Below are positions 5,797-10,259 of a stretch of DNA of 10,412 nucleotides, piece after piece (the first letter of the stretch is position 1; every line of letters begins with the position of its first letter). The translations under genes were made by a program, and so were the position numbers. The stretch covers positions 29,084 through 39,495 of the forward strand of contig MU647325.1 in NCBI GenBank assembly GCA_026770585.1, read 5' to 3'. The DNA comes from Baffinella frigidus (lineage: Eukaryota; Cryptophyceae; Cryptomonadales; Baffinellaceae). The notes under the pieces are model-generated. The model was given only the letters and a program-made list of their open reading frames with translations. It did not search any database and was not told the origin of the DNA.

Positions 5797-6048
5797 TTAG
5801 GGATCCGCAAAGAGCGGTGCAGAACAATGGACCCTTGCTCGGATAGCGAGGGGTTAAACAAATCGAAGCTTTCTGGACGTGACTCCCGATGGGAGTTCAG
5901 GGTACGTAGAAAATGGCTCCAAATTTCCTACGTACGTTTCTTAAGGTTCATCTCCAGGTCACGCGGAAGGGGTTCGGATCAATATTCAAAGGACGCACCG
6001 TGTGGTAAAGATCACGAATCTTAGGGATCCGCAAAGCGCGGTGCAGAA
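5797..6048. other. Unique segment between 28-bp direct repeats
   Basis: TTAGGGATCCGCAAAGAGCG (start of 5797-5824) and TTAGGGATCCGCAAAGCGCG (start of 6021-6048) begin two 28-bp repeats with one mismatch. The enclosed 196 bp is non-repetitive and holds an inverted pair GTACGTAG/CTACGTAC (5902-5909, 5928-5935) and a small hairpin CTCCC.GAT.GGGAG at 5884-5896. The flanking repeat resembles the exon 5 tail (ATCCGCAAAG followed by CGCGGT). No gene is seen. Confidence 0.55.
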
Positions 6049-6476
6049 TACTGAACACTGAATTATACACCCTGAACCCTGAACCCTGAACCCTGAACCC
6101 TGAATTGTACACCCTAAACCCTGAACCCTGAACTCTGAACTCTGAATTATACACCCTAAACCCTGAACGCTGAACGCTGAACCCTAAATTATAAACCCTA
6201 ATTCCTGAGAATCTTGCATTATAAACCCTGAACCCTGAACCCTGAATTATAAACCGAGAACCCTGAATTATAAACCCTAAACTCTGAACCCCAAACCCAG
6301 AACCCTGAGTTATAAACCCTAAACCCTGAGAACCCTGAATTATAAACCCTAAACCGAAAACCCTGAATTATGAACCGAGAACCCTGAATTATAAACCCTA
6401 AACCCTAAACCCTAAACCCTAAACCCGAAACCCGAAATCCGAAACCCTAAACCCTAAACCCTAAACCCTAACCCAG
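6049..6476 (+). repeat. CCCTGAA repeat with AATTATAAA spacers, then CCCTAAA
   Basis: CCCTGAA units are interspersed with GAATTATAAACC or GAATTATACACC about every 20-50 bp, a higher-order pattern not seen elsewhere in the window. From 6390 it changes to CCCTAAA and ends CCCTAACCCAG, the acceptor of exon 6. Confidence 0.88.
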
Positions 6477-6517
6477 GTGCGGCGTAACACGCCCTTGACA
6501 AGGGAGGAGAAGCGCAG
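6477..6517 (+). CDS. Exon 6 of the inferred gene (13 codons plus 2 nt)
   Basis: It lies between CCCTAACCCAG and GTGCAA. Entered in phase 0 it reads VRRNTPLTREEKR and leaves AG, completed by the first G of exon 7 to give arginine. The residues are highly charged and continue into exon 7 as an apparent helical, coiled-coil-like stretch. Three relics follow within intron 6 (6623-6650, 6968-6985, 7124-7161). Confidence 0.6.
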
Positions 6518-6536
6518 GTGCAACCCCTTGAACCTT

Positions 6537-6606
6537 AAACCTACAGAGGGTCCTTAACCTACAGAGGGGGTACCTACAGAGGGGTACCTTAAACCTACAG
6601 AGGGGG
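6537..6606 (+). repeat. CCTACAGAGGGGG short tandem repeat
   Basis: CCTACAGAGGG starts at 6540, 6558, 6573 and 6594 with GTACCTTAAA-type spacers, four irregular units. Confidence 0.75.
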
Positions 6607-6622
6607 CAAGCCTTCAACCCTG

Positions 6623-6650
6623 ACGCCCCTGACAAGGGAGGAGCAGCGCA
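6623..6650 (+). pseudogene. Exon 6 relic interrupted by an insertion
   Basis: It reads TPLTREEQR in the exon 6 frame (one synonymous change CTG/TTG, one replacement CAG for AAG). The copy is broken after GCGCA, and CGCAGGTTCAACC, resembling the exon 6 donor region, resumes at 6838. Confidence 0.62.
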
Positions 6651-6839
6651 TTTATTTTGTGCTATCTTAAGTGTCGTGGAACAGCCCCGCCGGCAGGCTC
6701 GTGAGCGCCCGCGTGACCGGTCACGCGGACGCCGAAGCCAGACGGTCGGTCGTGACTGCCTTGCGTGTTCCTCAGCCACCCCTTCTTCGATCATGCAAGA
6801 CCCTGATTTCGCATTTATTTTGTGCTATCTTAAGTGTCG
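6647..6839. mobile_element. Insertion with 30-bp terminal direct repeats
   Basis: CGCATTTATTTTGTGCTATC followed by TTAAGTGTCG occurs identically at 6647-6676 and 6810-6839. The 133 bp between is GC-rich, unlike its neighbours, and contains the perfect 18-bp palindrome CGCGTGACCGGTCACGCG (6710-6727). The direct repeat contains the terminal TTGTGCTATCTTAAG of the MITE family at 8340-8735. The unit interrupts an exon 6 relic. Either a composite insertion between two MITE ends or a local duplication. The small ORFs here are not convincing. Confidence 0.6.
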
Positions 6840-6885
6840 CAGGTTCAACCACTTAAACCTAAATCGTACATGGGGGACAACTCAT
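6840..6885 (+). pseudogene. Exon 6/8-like relic
   Basis: CGCAGGTTCAACCACTTAAAC, then AAATCGTACATGGGGGACAA, matches 7152-7193 (AGGTGCAAACCCCTCAACC, GAATCGTACATGGGGGACAA). The second half resembles AAATCGCACATGGGGGGACC within exon 8, so a fragment of exon 8 may have been copied here. Reading frame is not the exon 8 frame. Confidence 0.45.
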
Positions 6886-6965
6886 GAACCCTGAACCCTG
6901 AACCCTGAACCCGCAACCCTGAACCCCAATCCCCAATGCCCCAACCCCAAACCCCAAACGCTGCA
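6886..6965 (+). repeat. CCCTGAA/CCCCAAA repeat
   Basis: Short telomere-like tract ending CGCTGCACC. No other feature is seen. Confidence 0.8.
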
Positions 6966-7019
6966 CCCTGACAAGGGAGGAGAAGCTTATCTTTAGAGGT
7001 CCAAAAGACTTTTAGAGGT
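6966..7019 (+). pseudogene. Exon 6 relic plus duplicated TTTAGAGGTCC
   Basis: CTGACAAGGGAGGAGAAG (LTREEK) at 6968-6985 matches exon 6, then diverges to CTTATC. TTTAGAGGTCC occurs twice, 20 bp apart, leading into the fold-back element. The preceding GCTGCACCCTGACAAGG (6960-6976) recurs at 7116-7132. Confidence 0.55.
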
Positions 7020-7116
7020 CCTTTTCCTCAAGTCAACTCCCCTACAAATCCGTCAACTTACGCTTAGAGTAGAGAATAAGTTGACGGGTTTGTGGGGGAG
7101 TTGACTTAGGGAAAGG
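7020..7116. mobile_element. Fold-back element, about 97 bp
   Basis: Arms of about 40 bp (CCTTTTCCTCAAGTCAACTC at the left, GAGTTGACTTAGGGAAAGG at the right, with TCCGTCAACTTA/TAAGTTGACGGG inside) pair around a 16-nt loop. A few mismatches are present. It is bracketed by GCTGCACCCTGACAAGG direct repeats at 6960-6976 and 7116-7132. Confidence 0.75.
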
Positions 7117-7123
7117 CTGCACC

Positions 7124-7205
7124 CTGACAAGGCCTGACAAGGGAGGAGAAGCGCAGGTGCAAACCCCTCAACCTGAATCGTACATGGGGGACAACACATC
7201 GAGCC
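7124..7205 (+). pseudogene. Exon 6 relic with downstream sequence
   Basis: CTGACAAGG, then a partly repeated CTGACAAGGGAGGAGAAGCG (7134-7153), then CAG and GTGCAAACC as at the exon 6 donor. The following CTCAACCTGAATCGTACATG region matches 6853-6880. Confidence 0.58.
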
Positions 7206-7441
7206 ATGAACCTGAAACCCGAAACCCGAAACCCGAAACCCGGAACCCGAAACCCGAAACCCGAAACCCGAAACCCGAAACCCTGAACCCGAAACCCTAA
7301 ACCCTAAACCCTAAACCCTAAACCCTAAACCCTAAACCCTAAACCCTAAACCCTAAATCCCAAGACCCAAAACCCAAAACCCCAACCCCTAAACCCCAAA
7401 CCGCAACCCCCAATCCTCAACTCCCAAACCCCAAACCCTAG
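7206..7441 (+). repeat. CCCGAAA array followed by pure CCCTAAA array
   Basis: Ten or so CCCGAAA units (7215-7290), then about nine perfect CCCTAAA units (7292-7357), then CCCAAAA and CCCCAAA variants ending CCAAACCCTAG, the acceptor of exon 7. The unit change is abrupt. Confidence 0.92.
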
Positions 7442-7487
7442 GGAGAGGCACCGCATGGAGAAGACAATGAAGGCTGAGCGCTACGAG
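7442..7487 (+). CDS. Exon 7 of the inferred gene (1 nt plus 15 codons)
   Basis: It starts after CCAAACCCTAG. The first G completes the exon 6 codon and the frame reads ERHRMEKTMKAERYE up to a GT at 7488. Together with exon 6 it forms a strongly charged helix-like stretch. A relic at 8058-8090 shares MKAER and has one synonymous change (ACA/ACG). The 3' end is less secure: the frame stays open past the GT as VPPPPRPNPYRS to a stop at 7551-7553, so a longer terminal exon is an alternative. Confidence 0.55.
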
Positions 7488-7499
7488 GTGCCCCCCCCT

Positions 7500-7629
7500 C
7501 CGCGGCCAAATCCGTACCGCAGCCCAATTTGTACCGCAGCCTAATTTGTACCGCAGCCCAATTTGTACCACAGAGCAGCCTCCGCAGCCCAATATGTACC
7601 TCAGATTCCGCTCCGCGGCCGAATCCGTA
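7500..7629 (+). repeat. 17-bp minisatellite CCGCRGCCNAATYYGTA
   Basis: Units start at 7500, 7517, 7534 and 7551 (exact 17-bp period), then 7582 and 7613 (31-bp steps with a 14-bp spacer). First and last units share GCGGCC and AATCCGTA. The period breaks any reading frame, which argues against a protein repeat. Confidence 0.8.
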
Positions 7630-8057
7630 CTCGTAACTGCGGAAACGAATCAGCACATTCTGATGATAGACTCAGGGTTGCTTGGCTCAACGGATGGGAG
7701 GCGACACGCGAGAGCAGAAAGATGCTCTAGAGAGTCACCTACCCAGAGTCATATATCACCGAGTATACAACAGTATACGAAGATGAACATATTTTGCGAA
7801 TACACATCCAACGAAAGTTACTGCACACTTGCTTGACTGTTACTAGTATGACCCAATTGTGTGGTAATTTTCGTTGCCGGAGACTAATGCTTCCACACGG
7901 TGGACTTCGAGGGTTTCGTTGGGCCTAGATTCCAGAGGAGTACGTGACCAAATTGCACCAGAAAATCTCTGAAGTTATTTTCATCAAGGCAAGTTGACTT
8001 TTGATGAAAAGTTCGTAGCCCAGCGTAATTTTCGTTGCCGGAGACTCATACTTTTAG
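7630..8057. other. Unique intronic sequence with direct repeats and a hairpin
   Basis: Non-repetitive, moderate AT content. GTAATTTTCGTTGCCGGAGA is the start of an identical 22-bp repeat at 7864-7885 and 8025-8046. Between them TTTTCATCAA (7978-7987) pairs with TTGATGAAAA (8001-8010), and CCACACGGTGGACT at 7893-7906 matches two sites near 3333 and 3375. An open frame (7546-7836) exists but has no recognisable features and crosses the minisatellite. The segment ends CTTTTAG before the exon 7 relic. Confidence 0.5.
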
Positions 8058-8090
8058 GAACCACAAGGAGAAGACGATGAAGGCTGAGCG
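8058..8090 (+). pseudogene. Exon 7 relic with acceptor
   Basis: After CTTTTAG the first G again fits phase 2, and the frame reads NHKEKTMKAER before diverging into CCTCAATCC repeat. Two codons shorter than exon 7 at the front; ACG/ACA is synonymous. The 3' end and donor are lost. Confidence 0.62.
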
Positions 8091-8281
8091 CCTCAATCCT
8101 AAACCCTAAACCCCAAACCCCGAACCCTAAACCCTAAACCCCAGACCCTAAACCCCAAACCCCAAACCCTAAACCTTAAACCCTAAACCCTAGACCCTAA
8201 ACCCTAAACCCTAAACCCTAACCCTAAACCCTAAACCACAAACCCTAACCCCCAAACCCTAAACCTTAAACCCTAACCCAG
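8091..8281 (+). repeat. CCCTAAA/CCCCAAA telomere-like array
   Basis: Mixed CCCTAAA and CCCCAAA units, nearly pure CCCTAAA at 8188-8240, ending CCCTAACCCAG. That 3' end is identical to the acceptor of exon 6 over at least 13 nt. Confidence 0.9.
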
Positions 8282-8344
8282 ATCGCTCTGGAGGAGATCA
8301 AATCGCACATGGGGGGACCGAAGACTCTCCCTGTGATCGACAAG
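8282..8344 (+). CDS. Exon 8 of the inferred gene (21 codons)
   Basis: It starts after CCCTAACCCAG and ends before GTCATA. In phase 0 it reads IALEEIKSHMGG followed by PKTLPVIDK. Two partial copies follow at 8462-8497 and 8591-8626. The second differs from exon 8 only by three third-position synonymous changes across twelve codons (GGG/GGT, CCG/CCC, ACT/ACC). Product unknown; no motif is recognised. Confidence 0.66.
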
Positions 8345-8459
8345 GTCATATTTAGGCTATCTTAGGAGTGTTTTTTTGTACTATTATGGCTGTATCGAGG
8401 CCAAGATAGCAAATTTCACCCTTAAGATAGCATAATATAGCACAAAACAGTCGAATCGC
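8345..8459 (+). mobile_element. GCTATCTTA MITE-family element, copy E1
   Basis: Inverted ends GGCTATCTTAGGAGTG and CACCCTTAAGATAGC, with internal GGCTGTATCGAGGCCAAGATAG. It starts directly after the exon 8 donor (GTCATATTTAG) and ends in TCGAATCGCAG before the next exon copy. Confidence 0.7.
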
Positions 8460-8461
8460 AG

Positions 8462-8497
8462 ATGAGGGGACCCAATACCTTCCCTGTGATCGACAAG
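8462..8497 (+). pseudogene. Exon 8 copy 2 (12 codons)
   Basis: It follows TCGCAG and reads MRGPNTFPVIDK before GTCATC. Three replacements and three third-base differences relative to exon 8. The base before ATG has become AG-final, so a new acceptor CAG is present and the 36-nt segment could splice as an in-frame cassette. Confidence 0.6.
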
Positions 8498-8580
8498 GTC
8501 ATCTTAGGGGTGGAATGTGTGCTATGTTATAGCTATATCGAGGCTAAGATAACATATTCCACTCTTAAGATAGCACAAAA
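8498..8580 (+). mobile_element. GCTATCTTA MITE-family element, copy E2
   Basis: ATCTTAGGGGTGGAATGTGT at the left and the ACATATTCCACTCTTAAGAT region at the right are inverted ends; the centre is GCTATGTTATAGCTATATCG. It is the shortest of the three, lacking the TTTAGGCT junction seen in E1 and E3. Confidence 0.7.
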
Positions 8581-8590
8581 TGAATCCCAG

Positions 8591-8626
8591 ATGGGTGGAC
8601 CCAAGACCCTCCCTGTGATCGACAAG
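8591..8626 (+). pseudogene. Exon 8 copy 3 (12 codons)
   Basis: It follows ATCCCAG and reads MGGPKTLPVIDK before GTCATA, the same protein as exon 8 despite three base changes, all synonymous. Boundaries CAG and GT are present and the length is a multiple of three, so it may be an alternative or duplicated exon rather than a dead relic. Confidence 0.64.
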
Positions 8627-8746
8627 GTCATATTTGGGCTATCTTAGGAGTGGTTTTTGTGCTACAGTATAGCTATGTCGAGGCTAAGATAGCAAATTTT
8701 GCCCTTAAGATAGCACAAGACAGCACAAAATAGTCGAATCGCGGAT
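8627..8746 (+). mobile_element. GCTATCTTA MITE-family element, copy E3
   Basis: GGGCTATCTTAGGAGTGG and TTGCCCTTAAGATAGCAC are inverted ends; AGCTATGTCGAGGCTAAGAT is the core. It ends TAGTCGAATCGCGGATGG, where a fourth exon 8 copy would begin but is replaced by other sequence. Confidence 0.7.
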
Positions 8747-8753
8747 GGTTGAG

Positions 8754-8945
8754 AATGCTAGAGGGGCCTATTTGAAACCGAACATATGAAGTCTGTACTA
8801 CAAAAATGCTCAAATTTGAACCAGGATAAGATAAAAGTAACCTCGCGCCTGGTACATTTTTTACCGGGCACGGGGTTATTTTACCTGATCCGGTACACAT
8901 ATTCACAAATTTTTCCCCCACATATAAATAGGCCCCTCTAGCGTT
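8754..8945. mobile_element. TIR element, about 192 bp
   Basis: Terminal inverted repeats AATGCTAGAGGGGCCTATTT and AAATAGGCCCCTCTAGCGTT match in 19 of 20 positions. A second, imperfect inner inverted repeat (CCAGGATAAGATAAAAGTAAC against the complement of TTATTTTACCTGATCCGG) lies inside. It has no coding capacity and no clear target-site duplication. Consistent with a non-autonomous DNA transposon. Confidence 0.78.
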
Positions 8946-9014
8946 CGCGTGTGGTTGCACCGTCAACCAAAATGCAAGTACGTCAGAAGAGGCTATTGCC
9001 CTGACCTTTCTCCC

Positions 9015-9056
9015 TACCGTAGGGTCCTAGGTCTTATCGCTTAGGGGTTATTCAAA
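9015..9056. repeat. Left partner of a 42-bp inverted repeat
   Basis: TACCGTAGGGTCCTAGGTCT and the following TATCGCTTAGGGGTTATTCAAA are the reverse complement of 9944-9985 with one mismatch. The pair brackets 887 bp containing the second palindromic element, exon 9 and its relic. Confidence 0.75.
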
Positions 9057-9091
9057 CTCCCTTCGAAGGCCGCTGTGTAGGTCATTGACAT

Positions 9092-9241
9092 CCACCAACC
9101 CTCTCGGATTGGGCAAATCGACGATTTTCGATTTGGGATTTTAAGGGGGTTGAAGTCGGAATCCGACTTGAACGGCTTCAATTCCCCTTGAAATCGGGAA
9201 ATCGAAAATCGTCGATTTGCCCAAGCCGTGAGGGTTGGTGG
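9092..9241. mobile_element. Inverted-repeat element, copy 2 (150 bp)
   Basis: Ends CCACCAACCCTC and GAGGGTTGGTGG, then GGGCAAATCGACGATTTTCG pairing with CGAAAATCGTCGATTTGCCC: a long near-perfect palindrome with centre GTCGGAATCCGACTT. It is the better-preserved relative of 1030-1184. The element has no coding capacity. Confidence 0.8.
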
Positions 9242-9285
9242 CTGGTCGCCCTGGCCCTCTGCGACGTCGTTCTCACGCAATTGGC
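9242..9285. other. Short unique sequence before repeat
   Basis: CTGGTCGCCCTGGCCCTCTG and the bases up to 9285 are non-repetitive. There is no AG/GT-bounded island of useful length that I can support. Confidence 0.3.
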
Positions 9286-9602
9286 TCAACCCTAAACCCT
9301 AAGCCCTAAACCCTAAGCCCTGAACCCAACAACCCAAACCCTCAACACTGAACCCAAAACCCTGAACCCTCAATCCTCAACACTGAACCCGAAACCCTAA
9401 ACCCTAAACCCTACCCTAAACCCTAAACCCTAAACCCTAAACCCTAAACCCTAAACCCTAAACCCTTGACTAAACCCTAAACCCTAAACCCTGACCAAAA
9501 CCCTTAACCCTAAACCCTAAACCCTAAACCCTCAACCCCAAACTCCAAACCCTAAACCCTACACCCTACACCCCAAACTCCAAACCCTAAACCCTACACC
9601 AG
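9286..9602 (+). repeat. CCCTAAA telomere-like array with variants
   Basis: CCCTAAGCCC, CCCTGAA and CCCTCAA variants give way to nearly pure CCCTAAA (9389-9465 and 9475-9530), then CCCCAAACTCCAAACC repeated twice (9535-9550, 9571-9586), ending CCCTACACCAG, the acceptor of exon 9. Confidence 0.92.
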
Positions 9603-9656
9603 TCGCTACACCACAACTACCTCTTCGAAGAACCCTCCGACTCGGGCCCCGAAAAG
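9603..9656 (+). CDS. Exon 9 of the inferred gene (18 codons)
   Basis: It starts after CCCTACACCAG and ends before GTCCCT. In phase 0 it reads SLHHNYLFEEPSDSGPEK. Third positions are C/G-rich as in the other islands. A shorter, frameshifted relative lies at 9858-9880. No domain is recognised. Confidence 0.58.
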
Positions 9657-9847
9657 GTCCCTCTTCTAAACCCTAAACCCTAAACCCCAAACCCTGAACC
9701 CTAAACCCTAAACCCTAAACCCTAAACCCTAAACCCTAAACCCTAAACCCTAAAACCTAAACCCCAAACCCTAAACCTGAAACCCTAAACCCTAAACCAT
9801 GTGTAAACCCCAAATTCCAAACCTCAAACCCAAACCCTAACAACCTG
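9657..9847 (+). repeat. CCCTAAA telomere-like array
   Basis: Begins directly after the exon 9 donor (GTCCCTCTTCTAAACC). About eight perfect CCCTAAA units at 9699-9754, then degenerate variants to AACAACCTGAG. Confidence 0.9.
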
Positions 9848-9857
9848 AGTGTTTTTT

Positions 9858-9880
9858 CCCTCGGATTTGGCCCCGACGAG
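9858..9880 (+). pseudogene. Exon 9 tail relic, frameshifted
   Basis: CCCTCGGATTTGGCCCCGAC then GAG before GTCCTG aligns with CCCTCCGACTCGGGCCCCGA and AAAG of exon 9, one base shorter. The loss of one base breaks the frame, so this is a decayed copy. Confidence 0.55.
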
Positions 9881-10091
9881 GTCCTGAACATCAAACCCGA
9901 AATCCTCAACATATCAAAATCCTTTGAATAACCCCTAACCCCTTTTGAATAACCCCTAAGCGATAAGACCCAGGACCCTACGGTAGGCAACCCGTAGGGG
10001 CATAGGGGGGTTCCTACGGATAAGGTATCGGAAACTCGGGCTCTCAGCGCCCGAAAATCCCTTGGTAGCGTCTGTGTGGGGTACATGAACA
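9881..10091. repeat. Inverted-repeat-rich segment with right partner of 42-bp repeat
   Basis: Positions 9944-9985 are the reverse complement of 9015-9056. TTTGAATAACCCCTAA is duplicated at 9923-9938. CCTACGGTAGG and GTTCCTACGGA resemble arms of the long palindrome family, so a related element may end here. The remainder (9990-10084) is unique with no gene I can support. Confidence 0.55.
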
Positions 10092-10259
10092 TTAATAGGG
10101 TAACGGCCTGAAAATGGGGTAGTTAGGCCTACGGCATTGCCTAGGACCTTCTACCGTAGGCCGAGACTTTTTGGTCCTAGGATCCGTCGGCCTACGGTAG
10201 GAGGTCCTAGGCAATGCCGTATGCCTAACTACCCCATTTTCAGGACGTTAGCCTATGAA
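10092..10259. mobile_element. Long palindromic element, copy 2 (about 168 bp), opposite orientation
   Basis: Same arms as 5270-5436 (ACGGCCTGAAAATGGGGTAG to CTACCCCATTTTCAGG) with the centre reversed (GACTTTTTGGTCCTAGGATC here). The outer ends TTAATAGGGTAACG and CGTTAGCCTATGAA are imperfect inverted repeats. ATGAACAT occurs at both ends (10085-10092, 10255-10262) and might be an 8-bp target-site duplication, but it overlaps the terminal repeat, so this is unsure. Confidence 0.82.

Larger units (their letters stand above)
79..9656 (+). other. Inferred multi-exon protein-coding gene, partial, product unknown
   Basis: Nine short islands on the + strand are each bounded by AG on the left and GT on the right and are separated by repeat-rich DNA. 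Lengths are 66, 41, 40, 87, 75, 41, 46, 63 and 54 nt. Phases chain correctly: exon 2 leaves two bases (AG) that exon 3 completes with G, and exon 6 leaves AG that exon 7 completes with G; all other junctions are phase 0. The joined reading is 171 codons without a stop. Introns would be about 540-2300 bp. No start codon context or stop is identified, so the gene probably extends beyond both edges. The product has a hydrophobic start, a middle segment with DVVVLTHF and RHNASMSIN, and a very basic charged section (KGKRRA, TREEKRR, MEKTMKAERYE). I do not recognise the family. The locus could also be a decayed pseudogene. A spliced transcript would settle it. Confidence 0.58.

Noticed and set aside
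6468-6894. Overlapping ORFs on both strands in the GC-rich insertion
   Set aside because: They cross the 30-bp direct repeats and the 18-bp palindrome, and no frame is favoured. High GC alone keeps several frames open.
7546-7836. Plus-strand ORF of 96 codons
   Set aside because: It starts inside the 17-bp minisatellite, has no recognisable motif and no duplicated or conserved counterpart. It remains possible but unsupported.
8673-8966. Minus-strand ORF of 97 codons
   Set aside because: It spans the TIR element 8754-8945 and part of MITE copy E3; no protein features are seen.
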